This document shows positions 21,880-33,239 of a DNA stretch of 64,000 bases, in pieces. A model generated the notes under the pieces. That model had not been told where the DNA came from and searched no databases. It saw only the letters and a list, made by a program, of their open reading frames with translations. Source of the stretch: Azorinus chamasolen (Eukaryota; Mollusca; Bivalvia; Cardiida; Solecurtidae); the NCBI GenBank assembly GCA_963576725.1, contig OY755252.1, positions 53,221,059-53,285,058 of the forward strand. The letters are read 5' to 3'. Every line of letters starts with the position of its first letter. The first letter of the stretch is position 1. Position numbers and translations under genes: made by a program.

Positions 21880-22216
21880 CGACCCTCGTTATCTCGAACT
21901 TGGGTCAGTCGAACTTCTGCTTATGCCGAAATCCACGAAAGTCACTGCAAATTGAGCTGTTATTTGAATTGCAAGCAATTCTGATCCAGACCAGATACAG
22001 AGCTACTCGGCGTCTGGTCTGTATATAAACTGCTTGGGATTCTGTTTTCATTTTCAACAATGCAAATGAAGCATGTGTATTTGACCAAAAAGAATTTTTT
22101 AAAAGTAATGCGGTACCCATGTATTGTGTGTAGAAAGATCATTTATCTCAGAGTTCTTTAACGTCGAACTAATATTGATGTTCGCAAAGAGTTCAAGCTA
22201 ATGAGTGTCGACTGTA
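21880..22216. mobile_element. Diverged family G/B-type miniature element
   Basis: Starts GTCGACCCTCGTTATCTCGA and ends GAGTGTCGACTGTAC. The middle holds a dyad (CCAGACCAGATACAG / GGTCTGTATATAAACTGC). No coding sequence. Confidence 0.4.
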
Positions 22217-22457
22217 CTATAGTATATGGTAACAGAAATTATGATTTAAGGAATTATCCAATTACCGAAATTAAAACCGACGTAGATGATAAGAATATTT
22301 TGTAAATATACATATATAAATATGACAGGGCACTGAGAATAAACTGAGAGTATACTGAAATGAAAACAAGGTTAAATTAGAGTAAACTGACAGTCTACGG
22401 TAGAATAGCTTTTAGTAATATGTCTTACTAATGAATTAATGAAGATGGTATTTTTAG

Positions 22458-23925
22458 CTCACCATAGCACAAAGTGCTCAGGGTGAGCTTTTGTGATTGC
22501 CTGATGTCCGTCGTCCGTCGGCGTGCGTCGTGCGTCGTGCGTCGTCCGTCGTTCGTCGTCCGTCGTCAACAATTTGAACCTTTAATATACTTCTCCTCTG
22601 AATCTACAGGGGTCTCAGCTTTCATCTTTGGCACATAGCATCATCTGTAGGTCCTCTACAAAGTTATATAAATTATGTCCCTGGGGTCAAAATTGGCCCC
22701 GCCCCAGGGGTGCATTGTTTTCTATAGTAACATATAGTGAAAACTTTGAATATCATCTCCTCTGAAACAGGAAGGTTCTCAGCTTTCATATTTGGTACAT
22801 ATCATCATGTTCAGGTCCTCTACAAAAGTTATATAAATTATGCTCATGTGGTCAACATTGGCTACACCCCAGGGTGGACAGTTTTCTAGCAAACTTATAG
22901 CTGACTGCGTTTTTAAGCATCTTCTCATTACTCATAAATAGGTCATCCAGTCAAGCAGTAGAGAGAGATGACCAGTGGCTATTTTAGTGCACCTGTATCT
23001 GGTGCTGGAGCTCTGTCTTGACCCTTTGCCTGTTCTATGTTTATTATTAATTTGAATGCCTACTGCATATTCATGAACAAAATAGTAAAAATGAAGTATG
23101 GAAGGTGGAACATTGTAGCCATTTTTTTTTCAAAATTTCACAACCTACTGAATATTCATCTACAAAATAATTATAATGAAATATAGTAGGTGGAACATTG
23201 TAGCCAGTTTAGAATCTTAAGGAACAGATGTATCAAATTCCATTAACAAACAGAGCAGGCCCTGGTCAGATGGCTCCTATAGGAGGCATCTGATCTGGGT
23301 CTACTCTGTTTTCTAATGTGTGAAAACACGTTTATATGAGGGAAGGGTTAATTAATAATAGTGATTGGCATTATGATATTATTATAACCAGCCCTGCAGT
23401 TCAGAAGAAGGGTAAATCATTTAAAGACTCCAGAATGCCAAATTAAAGGTTTTAAATAAATTATGAAATATTTTTTAACATGAAATTGTATTACTTGAAA
23501 CTACGAATTAAGTTAAACTTGTGAATATGAAATTATTATGTAATAATTTATAATAATATTCAAATGCAAAAAATCAGTTTGGAATGCTAGGGTACACATA
23601 TCCGTTCAGAAGAACAGTTGACCGCCTTTAGTCAGAACTTTGTATGGTCTTGTTTAAACTGAGGGGTGGTCAGTTTTCTATAGAAATATATAGTAAAAAC
23701 ATTGAAAATCTTCTCTGAAACTGGTAGTTTCATACCTTTCATATTTGGCACATAGCTTCATGTTCATGTCCTCTACAAATGTTATATAAATTATGCCCCT
23801 GTGGTCAAAATTGGCCCTGCCCCAGGAGTAGCCAGCTTTCAATAGAAACATATAGTGAAAACTTTGAAAATATTCTCCTCTGATTGTCTGGTGAGCGCTT
23901 CAGGGCCATTCTGGCCCTCTTGTTT
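22458..23925. repeat. Long dispersed repeat with GTCCGTCGTC stretch
   Basis: Begins AGCTCACCATAGCACAAAGT and GGTGAGCTTTTGTGAT, followed by a CGTCGTCCGTCGG-type run (22508-22566). Three diverged blocks of about the same text (CTCCTCTGAAAC..., AGCTTTCATATTTGGCACAT, CTCTACAAAGTTATATAAAT) recur at about 22590, 22750 and 23710. It ends GTGAGCGCTTCAGGGCC ATTCTGGCCCTCTTG. Family A sequence (23245-23340) is inserted in the middle. I believe this type of repeat is common in molluscs, but I could not check this. Confidence 0.6.
23245..23313. repeat. Central palindrome of family A
   Basis: AAACAGAGCAGGCCC...GATGGCTCCTA and TAGGAGGCATC...GGGTCTACTCTGTT form a stem of about 30 bp with almost no loop. Confidence 0.7.
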
Positions 23926-25229
23926 TGAAATGCTGTGATGTTGCGAAATAAATTATTATTATTATTATTATTATCATTATTATCATTATTATAAAAATGA
24001 TAGTAAAACAAAACAATGTAATAAGTATGATATTTTCCATCATTGGATTGTCAGGTTACTGTCTGTTCACTCTCAGTGATGTGTCAAATTACTTTCAGTA
24101 AACTCTCATTGTACTGTCAGACTAAAGCCAGTTAACTGGCAGTACGTGAGGGTGACAACTTTAAACAACGTTGCTTGTGTTATTGTTTCGGTGCCAGATA
24201 AGCACAACCGGATAGGCAGTACGCGTATATTTATAGAAGGTCACAAAAGGTCATGACTCACTGTGCGAAAAAAAAACGAAGCCAATTTTTGACCGATTTT
24301 TAAACATTTTGGTGTCATGTTTTTGCGCGTCGTGTCTATTGCCATTAGATCTAATGAATAATGCGATTGGTTTGATGCTGCAAATGTATGGTGCACCATA
24401 ACAGTCATAACACGAGTAGAGGTAGCAGAGGTAGCGTGCGTTATTTTTTGGCCGAAAAAACCCGTGTCTGAGCCGATTTTGGCAGCTGATAAAACGCCCA
24501 TTATATACCTACGACCATCATACTGGCCCACTTTACAGACTGGCAAAGAGTCATTATAACCGTAACTATTCAAACAATTTGCTTCATATAGATCCAAGTT
24601 ATGGAACGCCAACATCGCCAATACGTTTTATTACGCTACATGAGTCGAAAGGATATAAGGATTTTCAGAACAATAAATGCGGGCATTTTTCTTCAATGGT
24701 TTTCCTAAATTGCTGAACATTCTAAAATAAACTTCTACTTTCGGTTTACATGTCTGCGTTGATCTCTTTTAAAACAAAGTTGTGATCTGGAAACATAGTG
24801 CAGAGTCGGAGAAATATTTTTTCCTCCGCTCTCAAATTATTGCCGAAAGATGGCGTGTCAAGTCCGATACAACATATGTGAGCATATTTGTTGTCACAAT
24901 ACGATATTATCACGTATGATATACTATTTACGTACTATACATATACGTACACTATACGATACGCTATGAACGATTCCTTTCATTATCATTACCTTAAGTA
25001 AAGAACAACTCTTTCTTTCATTAGATACATGTAATACATATATTACATAAAGTATTAATCAAATATCCCATAAAATGGAAATAGTACCCATTATATTAAC
25101 CGTGAGATATATAACATATTCGCACGAAAGATATACACATGATATACGATTAACGCACGATAGATATACGCATGATGTACGCTACGTACTGTAAAAAAGG
25201 TTGTAAGAAATGTACACACCCACTATGCA
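23926..25229. other. Lectin intron; ATT microsatellite and unassigned sequence
   Basis: An (ATT)n microsatellite lies at 23951-23995. A 126-codon open frame on the - strand (24241-24621) has no family that I recognise and no splice support. The remainder, including an ACGATATACACATG-rich stretch at 24900-25190, shows no gene. Confidence 0.4.
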
Positions 25230-25870
25230 AACGGTTCTAGATTTATGACCAGAGCGACAGACAATCAGCCAATCGCGACAAAATATCCCAGATATTCGAT
25301 ATCCCGGGTGTTGCAGCACATGTTGTCGACGGTGTATATATCGTCGCCAGCAACAATATATGCCGAAACAAGTGGCACATATTGTCGCCGGCGACAGTAT
25401 GTACGGAAGTTGTCGGCATCGGCGACAATATGTGCTCAAGGGTTACGCCATTGTCATATTGTCGTTCGACTCGTTTGTCGGGAAATCAAAATTATAGTAT
25501 TCGGTGGTTTACGACACAACAATGTAATAGCGCCAATGATAATCAAAAGCTGTGTATTGTGTCAACTGCTTTGACAGGATTACATATCCGTCCGACTGTT
25601 TGCCTGTTGTTTCATCCATATGTATGTTCTTTGTCGTCAACTTGTTCGTCGTTAAAGTCGTTTGACATATTGTCGCCAAAAATACCCTCAAAAGCACCAT
25701 AACCTTCGTCACATATTGTCGCCGGCGACAATTTGTGCAGTCCAGCAGTAATATGTGCCGAAAACTTCGGGACATATTAACGCCGGCGACAATATGTTCC
25801 ATCTGTTTCAGCAGAGATGGTCGCCGGCGAAAATATGTACAGCGGCGACAATATGTGCCGCAACACGGAG
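25230..25870. repeat. Cluster of GTCGCCGGCGACAATATGTG palindromic motifs
   Basis: The motif ATTGTCGCCGGCGACA or its half GGCGACAATATGTGC occurs about ten times in 640 bp, for example at 25380, 25424, 25710, 25775, 25815 and 25843. The spacing is irregular, so it is not a simple satellite. Several copies are complete dyads. No ORF here is credible. Confidence 0.7.
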
Positions 25871-26094
25871 ACATCAAATGCATATCAAATATGTGGACAT
25901 TAAAGGATTAACAAGGAACTCCAAATACGTTTTACCCACGTGACCCATAATTATATTTTAATCAAATAAGAATGTTGAGCAAGCACCCAAATCAACTTCT
26001 GAGTTGTACTACAAATCTGGCATTTCGATTCCTGCGACCTTGATCTATAACCGAAATGACCAAAGAAATTGGTCAACTTCAATATATTCTCAAG

Positions 26095-26300
26095 AGTGAA
26101 AAATGCGTCGCGTGTTTTGAAGTGAATATTTGAGCACATCTTCTCGACGCATTTTTCACATACGTGAAAAATGCGTCAGGCTTTGAAGGGGGGTATAGGA
26201 GCAAAACGCAATTTTCACAAAATTATGTGAAAAATGGGGCCGCAAATTTCACACGTGTGAAAAATGGGTGGCGTGAAATTTGCGGTTCAACACACGTCCA
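26095..26300. repeat. Palindrome cluster, right inverted copy
   Basis: Holds TTTTTCACATACGTGAAAAA, TTTCACACGTGTGAAAAA and GGCGTGAAATTTGCGGTTCA. The last 90 bp is the inverted match of 21545-21640. It ends about 110 bp before a lectin exon. Confidence 0.6.
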
Positions 26301-26413
26301 TATCGCTAGCTACGCACCTGACAATTATCATGATTGAAAAAATAATGGCGATGATAAAAGGATGGATACTGGAGATAATAGTGACAGTGATTATGCTAAT
26401 GAGATTGTTTCAG

Positions 26414-26486
26414 GATTATTGCCAACGTCAAGCTGCTCATGTTGATTCGGCTGAAGAAAACGATTTCCTAGCAGAACAATTGAAAC
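26414..26486 (+). CDS. C-type lectin, second lectin-domain exon
   Basis: A 73-bp exon encoding DYCQRQAAHVDSAEENDFL and AEQLK plus one base. The pattern (Cys, Gln, small residues, a HVDSAEEN loop and a hydrophobic pair FL) is the second helix and following strand of a C-type lectin domain. The acceptor is GTTTCAG and the donor AAAC|GTATGT. It starts in phase 0 as required by the exon at 18360. Its final C joins the AA at the start of the next exon to give Gln. The larger open frame around it (26264-26560) is just intron read-through. Confidence 0.85.
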
Positions 26487-26800
26487 GTATGTATTTTCTT
26501 ACGAAACTTGGTCGCAACAATGCATACTTATTCATAGTTAATTCCCTAGTTGGAATTTGATCAGGCAAATAAAAAGACAAAATGCTAGGGACATAGCGCA
26601 CTAGTTTTAGGATCTATTCATTTAGGTAGTTGTCTTAAATTTATACTGGAACAAATGCTCACTGAATCTAGGAGTGCTGACCTGAGACATCCCTCCCTTT
26701 AAAGACGTCACGACTTACGATTATCGAAATTAATTGAATATTCTAAAGCCATTATACCGAGAGATAATTTACGTTGCATACTGGCTCTTATCATATTAAC

Positions 26801-27122
26801 CCTTACAGTGCGGGACAGGAGTTTCTAATGTCCTTTGCAAACCGTGTAGACCCAGATGTGAGGGCTCCTACTGCAGCCCTCTCATCTGGGTCTACACTAT
26901 TTGTCAGTTTACACTTTTACCCATGCCCTGTTGTATAATAACATATATCTTTACTGTGTACAATTATTTCGCTGTGCAATCATTGCTGTGTAGTGCACTG
27001 GTTGCATAAATCAATTTGTCAATAGTGCAGACCCAGATGAAACAGCCCCTGTAGGAGCTGTCTCATCTGGGTCTTCACTATTTACAGGTAGCTATATTGA
27101 CATGAACCGCAAGCGAAGGAGT
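26801..27122. repeat. Family F piece followed by family E copy
   Basis: 26801-26903 has TTAACCCTTACAGTGCGGGA and a dyad around GGGCTCCTACTGCAGCCC. 26923-27122 repeats the family E sequence of 679-892 and contains a second dyad (AACAGCCCCTGTAGGAGCTGT). Confidence 0.55.
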
Positions 27123-27555
27123 AGGCAGTAGGTTATACAATTAGTCAGCATTCGTATTTACACAGAACATGCTGTAGTATAATAATGTAAATACTGTATA
27201 TAATGTGTATATTTTAAGCGACCTACAACAATTTTACATAACTTTATACAGAGCTACAGATTAATGTGTGTATACAAACATTATAATTTTTTTATAGTTG
27301 GCAATCACGTTGTCCTTTTTACATGTACGCAGACAGGAAAGTCTTATTATTCTATGAATATGCTCTCTAAAGTCCGCAAATGGAAGAAGGACTTCTGGAC
27401 CTTGAAAATTTAGGCCAGACATCCCTTAGATAGAAAATGGACTAATCCAATATAAACATGGAAGAATCCACTGGGCGCAAACGGGTTAATTCCTATTGGA
27501 AAACGCCCGTTTCGCCGTATACAGTACAGATAGTTGTTGAGCTTTTGAAATTAGG
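27123..27555. other. Lectin intron, no recognised gene
   Basis: AT-rich. A segment at 27380-27490 (AATGGACTAATCCAATATAA) resembles miniature element ends. No gene was seen. Confidence 0.35.
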
Positions 27556-27557
27556 TA

Positions 27558-28151
27558 CAGTTAAACTTCGATAGCACGCACTCGGATAACTCGAACTGAA
27601 ACTTCGGTCCTGAAACGTAGGTCGAAAGTAATGTAGGACCTGTATGAGCTGTCAGCATTACATTAGACCTGCATTTAAGTTGTGACCCTGAGATATTAGT
27701 CATACAGTGACCCCTCCCTACAACGGCCCTCTCAATAACGATTCCCTCTTTACAACAACGCATGTCACTGTTTCCGAAACAACAAGGCTCCAGAAACAAC
27801 TTTTTTCCATCGTATTGTCTTTATGCCTCAATCAAACCCTATGTTGTGACCACTCTTTAGAATCGTCACTTTGTGACGATTCTAAAGAGTGGTCACAACA
27901 TAGGGTTTGATAGAGGCATGACGGTTTTAGTTCTCGAAATACACTTTATCTGAGAATCTGCAAACAAGCTAATTATGTTTGATTTTCCCTCCCTATAACA
28001 ACTCCCTCTGAACAACAAATACAATCTTCGTATCCCAAAGGGTGTCGTTGTAGAGAGGGAGCATTGTATTATAAATCGGATGATTCGAACCTCTGTTATC
28101 TCGAACTAAATTGTACGGTCCCTTGAAGTTCGAGATATCGAAGTTCATCTG
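27558..28151. mobile_element. Family G miniature element with a second element nested inside
   Basis: The left end is CAGTTAAACTTCGATAGC and the right end GATATCGAAGTTCATCTG, inverted matches, with TA on both sides (27556-27557, 28152-28153). A complete TA-flanked element (27705-28066) sits inside it. End fragments of the same family are at 7717-8090, 38540-38580 and 42440-42525. Confidence 0.75.
27705..28066. mobile_element. TA-flanked miniature element with 47-bp hairpin
   Basis: Ends CAGTGACCCCTCCCTACAAC and GTTGTAGAGAGGGAGCATTG, flanked by TA (27703-27704, 28067-28068). At 27822-27918 two arms of 47 bp (ATGCCTCAATCAAACCCTAT onward) pair with one mismatch around a 3-base loop. It is inverted relative to the copy at 19356-19707. 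Confidence 0.8.
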
Positions 28152-28153
28152 TA

Positions 28154-29560
28154 TAAATGGCATGTTTACAACATTTATAGAAGCTTGCTCTCCATACATC
28201 ACCGAATGCTTTGTTTAGTGTATAAGTGCACAAGCTAGTTTCTGTTTGCTGATGTGTAATAAGTGTATGTGTGTTTGTATGAGAATCCACAACGAAAACC
28301 TGCTTGACCAGTCGGATCCTACAGGGACCGTCTGATCTAGGTCTACACTGTTTGCAAAGGCGTTAAATGGCATTTGGCGAAGTGTAGGTTTAACTAGTTG
28401 TAACACGACCTGGCTCGCAGTTGTAAACAGCCTGGGTCCAGATGGAACACCTAGTAAAAGTGGAAGACCTGTCAAACAGGGAGAGCCACACACCAAAGGA
28501 CACGGCACTTAACATCCCCAAACAAGAAACAGATCAATTACAAGACAAAACGTGACGGAACGAACATGAAGATAATTATAAAATCATTAAACATATAAAA
28601 TATCAAATTAGACCATAGGATGAAAATATGAGTACCGCTTTGACCAGTAGCCCAAATAGCTACTGGGGCTTAAACCAGAAATGTAGTTAGATCTACCGAA
28701 CTTAACGATTATCTCACCTTCACCAAAGTCAAAATTCAGACAACTCCACATGAGTAACGATGTCTGGACCAAATAATATTCAAATAAGTAAACAGGTGAC
28801 ATCTTAAATTAGAGGACGTACTCTACTCCGGAGTTATCAGGATGCAACTTGTTTGACACTCAGTCAATAGTTGCACATCCCAACTGAGGAAATGTAGCGA
28901 GCTATGGCATTAAATAGTAAAATTTTGCATGCACTGGATATGTAATATTTGATAACTGGGTGTTCAAAAACTGTCCCATGCCACCTGAAATTTTGCCATT
29001 ATTTCTCTTAATTAGGTCAAAGATCAACTAAGTGCATATTTTATATACGTTATTTGATAAATCATTATATCTTTTTTTATCAATTTTAGGTGTAAAGTAG
29101 AAACATGGTACCAAAATTAAGGTTGAACATTGACCTTTAATTTGCACTTACTTTGTGTAAAATATATTATTTGAATATTCATTAATATTAATGGGAACAT
29201 CCTAAAACAGTAAACAAACTCGTTAAAATCAATATGTAACGATGATACATGATGTCATGTCTTCGTGATTGTTGCTATTTAACAAATATAAATGACATCA
29301 AAATAAAGGTTATGTATGCAGTCATACCAGCTATATATTATGCACATATACTTCTTAAAGTAAAGTGGGTGGGGTAAATAAACACCTAAACAAAACTTTC
29401 AGTTCTATTTAAAGTAACGAATCAATTCATTATATTTGTATGGATATTTTCTGGGTTGGTACAATTAACACCATCGCAACCACATGTTTACTAGTGCTTT
29501 GAAGCATTTACACTGAACGGATTTGCATTTAGTTTTGCACCCATAAGCATCAGGTGCAGT
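28154..29560. other. Lectin intron with one family A fragment
   Basis: A dyad GTCGGATCCTACAGGGACCG is at 28303-28322, followed by GTCTACACTGTTTGCAAAGG. Nothing else was recognised up to the decayed LINE. Confidence 0.4.
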
Positions 29561-29599
29561 TGGTACTTTTCCAAACCGCTTATAAGAGTTCGGCACCAT

Positions 29600-31350
29600 C
29601 TTGCCATGCGTTAGTATCAATAGCATTAATTTCTGTATCCATCAGCTCAGATCCATATACCAGCTTGATAGTTTGCTCTAGCAATTGTCAGTTCTAGTAC
29701 ATCCTTTGTTGGTGGAAACAGTTCAAGTGTTTACTTTACCTTAACCATGTTGTGAAGTTTTGCATCATCAATGGGTTCTCCATTGACCCCATACATCAAA
29801 CATCAAACGTATGTGCTTTGTCTGACGATACACCTCTTCAAATATCTGAAAGCAGATCGGTCATGTAAACTATTTCTCCCAACAGGTCTTCTTTCCGATT
29901 CCAGTGAATGCAAGGGTTGTGTCATACCCAGTTATTGCAAGAAACCCCGGCATGTTCAGGCAGACATCTTGAGTAACTTGTTTTCTTGGAGGTCCCAGCA
30001 ATCATTCAGACTTCAGTGCCTAAAGGTCCAAGATGAACTTTCAGTACAAGCAGTACATCAAAATGTAGGCATTTGACAACTATCCAGCCTTGACCCCTTT
30101 CTAGTCTTCCGTCTCTTGCGTTGGACACTAATATGGTTTCTATGTGTGTCTTGCTGGTGATAAGCAGTACCTAGCACTTCTCTGCAGCATTGAACGCAGT
30201 CTCTTCCCATTTATTTCTACTAACTTTTGATGTCATTCTGGAAGACGTCGTCATCTGCTATTGAATCGGAAAAAACATGATGCGTCAGCAAAGACTCGAC
30301 TGGAAGAGCATAGGAATTCCGTGTGGTGAATCATTGCATGCGGGGGAAAGGAAAGGACTGAGAACTGCACATTGATGAATATCGGATGTGATTGGTACTG
30401 ACTCAGAAGAAACACCTTCCAGCGTGACTTGTACCTGTTAGATACAATCAGCATTTGCATTACACATCATCGTGTTGGAGCTTAGGAAGCAGGTGTCTGT
30501 AAGACACTTTGTCAAATGTTTTGGAAAAGGCCAGCAAGATGCGTCAATCTGAAAGGACTGGTTCAGACCTGACACAAGGTCATTGACCAATGACCATGTT
30601 GATCAGTTGTGTCTCATAGAAGTGTTGCTCCTTGAGTCCATGCTGACATGGGCTGATGATGTCATGGTACTAAGAAAAACCAGGTTACTGTGTATGATGT
30701 ATTTCAGGATCTTACATGTGACATAATTTAGAGATACATGCCAGTATTTTGAAGGGGTTATTCTTAACAATTTTCTTGTAAATAGGATTTACATGAACGT
30801 TTTCCAATCACTTGGAACTTTATCCTGGTCGTAAGGCCTGGACGATCAGAGCAAGAGCAGGAGCCAGTGAATATGCCATCTCTTTTAAGAACCTTGATAA
30901 ATTGATGTCTTGACAGGTAGCTTTGTGGAGATTAAGGCCATTAAGAAGCTTGCAGACACCATTTATCGTGACATGAATAGGAAGGGCTTCCCAATAAGGA
31001 TACTCTCAAACGGCACAAAAGAGAAATACGTCCTCATGTGTAAAGACAGAGAACTAGTAGTTCAGTATTTTAACTTTGGTTTGTGTATCGCCATTGTTAA
31101 TGTAATCATTCTTTAGTGGAGCTACTCCCTATCTGTCATAGTTCTTGTCTTGCTCCTAACAAGTGTAGAGCTTCTTACAGCTGATGTCTGTTACTAGGTC
31201 AATCACATACCCATCATGAGCTTGAGCTTCCTTGCACTTATTCATTGCAAGTTTTCTGTAGCACCTTGTATATGCGCTAGTCCTTCAGTACCTTGGTCCT
31301 CTGCACCTTTTTGTACACACATTTGAAAAGTTTGCTGAAAACTGATCCAT
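29600..31350 (-). pseudogene. Decayed CR1/L2-like LINE reverse transcriptase
   Basis: Read on the - strand with frameshifts and stops, the order of motifs is that of a LINE reverse transcriptase. GVAPLKN lies near 31120, LLNGLNLHKAT near 30945, and LAPALALIVQ near 30865. PSDWKNVHVNPIYKK is near 30825-30780, followed by QHGLKEQHFYETQLI near 30640 and AFSKTFDKVSYRHLLPKL near 30530-30480. The downstream part toward 29600 is weaker. There are many disablements, so it is an old copy. The + strand open frames at 29771 and 30910 are antisense chance frames. Confidence 0.8.
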
Positions 31351-31379
31351 TTTGATGTTCATAGAGCATGTGGTAGCCT

Positions 31380-32592
31380 CTTTCCACAGGTGGACAATAT
31401 GTGGGGTAAGTTTTTTTCGTGAAGAAAATATTTGTTAGTCAGTACTATGACATGCTAACTTATTCCGGGTATTGAGGTATATCTGTTAACTAGTGATCGT
31501 TTGTGGCAAAAACATATAGAATGTTGTCATCTCGGATAGTGAAGGTTACTCATATGCAGCGGCACTTAATATTTCTATGAGTTCATTGTTGCCTGAGAGT
31601 GGGTACCTATGGCCAGTAACTGTTAAAGATGGTCAATCAATATCCGGGGGATTCATGTCCCCGCAAATGTAGAAAGGGTTTTGTCATGGGTGCTGCTGGT
31701 GTAAGTGAAATATTTCAATTTATTATGTAAAATGTAAAAATATTGCCATACTCAACAGGAGCTATGGTGTTTCAATCGCTAATGATACAGGCGACAGCTA
31801 ATATTAGACATAGTGCTTAATCAAACAGACCAATAGTACTCTGAGATTATGGCAATAGGAGACTAATGTTCTGGCGTTTTATTATCATCTCTAAATGATA
31901 CATCTGCTTGAAGAGGTACTATACCTTGCACAGATTTGTATCAAAGTTATACTTATACTGGATGATAATGTACAGTAAATGTATTTAAAACAGTTTTATC
32001 TGAACTTGCAATCATCAAAGGTCACTCAAATATTCCTAAAATGTGCCATAAATATTTTAATACTTACTGTGAAGACATTGCTCAGAAATAAAATATTTAT
32101 ACCATATAGAGATTTTATTACGTTGTTGCACTCATTTGAATTTTGACCTAGTGTCTGATCGTCAAAGAGGGTTTTGGCAGTGATATAGGCCAAAACCACA
32201 AATGATTAGTATCTGGCAACACAATTATGGTATTCAAACATTTCTACGAAAAATGTCATGGACCTCGAAAAATAAACGACTTTTTACAACTAGGATTCCC
32301 AAATACTATATATGCTCTCAGATTCGAATTTGGGTACACATTACATCTATGTAATCAGCAGAATGATAATTAAAAACCCGACAGAGCGTAGCTAGCTAGT
32401 CTAAGGGGGCAGACTTTGATAAACGCTGTTTTGTTTTGCAAACTTTGACACAATCCCTCATATTAACGCCTCTGTGAAAAGTATCTTTTTAAAACTAGAT
32501 CTATTGTGATAAAAAAGCATAAAAACTACACAATTGGCACCGGACCAATATAGCCACAGTGCGTATATTTACTCGGCTCATTATATTTTCAG
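31380..32592. other. Lectin intron, no recognised feature
   Basis: AT-rich. No gene, tandem repeat or known palindrome family was recognised up to the acceptor of the last lectin exon. Confidence 0.35.
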
Positions 32593-32828
32593 AAAAGGAT
32601 AATAGTCACCACTGGATCGGTTGTACTGATCAAAACAAGGACGGAATTTGGAAGTGGTACGAAAGTAACACAACTGTCATGTACACACACTGGGCTGATG
32701 GAGAACCTAATAACATAATTTGCAAAGGTGGGGACGAAGACTGTGCCATTATTTATTCAATGACAAACAATGGTTACTGGAATGATGTCCCATGTTTTAG
32801 TGTATACACACCTCTTTGCGAAATGTAA
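32593..32828 (+). CDS. C-type lectin, last exon (carbohydrate-binding half)
   Basis: After completing a Gln codon the exon encodes KDNSHHWIGCTDQNKDGIWK and on to a stop at 32826-32828. It has WIG, WKW, WADGEPNN with the EPN sugar-binding triplet, four cysteines including the DCAI and final LCEM positions, and YWNDVPC with the WND Ca2+ motif. In known lectins EPN plus WND predicts Ca2+-dependent binding of mannose, fucose or GlcNAc. The protein is presumably a secreted or membrane pattern-recognition receptor. The acceptor is ATTTTCAG. The four exons give 208 residues in one continuous frame. Confidence 0.9.
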
Positions 32829-33239
32829 ATGCGTGCGAGGAAATTGTCACACAAGCATGATAAGCCAAGACTTGAAGTGTAGAAAATAATCGAAATTATG
32901 CATTTGGTACTTTAAAGTCTCGCCTATGCGACGGCACTTTTTATTATCCCCCGCCAAAAGCGCTGCCCGTGCATCCGTGCATGTCCGTGCGTGCCCGGGG
33001 AGAACTGAAAATATGGAGGTACACAACAACTCATACTGGGCAACACTCCTATGAAGTTTCAAGATTCTAACCTTAACAGTTTTGAGTTACGCATGTCGCA
33101 ACATCTGTAACAGACAGACAGACAGACAGACAGACAGAAGAACAACTCTGGCAAAAACAATATGCCCCATACACATTTGGTGGAGACATTTATAATGATA
33201 ACTAAGAAGGAATTTACTTCACTTTTATTCACAACTTTT
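32829..33239. other. Lectin 3' flank
   Basis: Probably starts with the lectin 3' UTR; no clear AATAAA was seen nearby. A (CAGA)n microsatellite is at 33111-33138. No other feature. Confidence 0.4.

Noticed and set aside
24241..24621. 126-residue open frame on the - strand
   Set aside because: No recognisable domain, no splice or promoter support, and it lies within a large intron. It is left as unassigned sequence.
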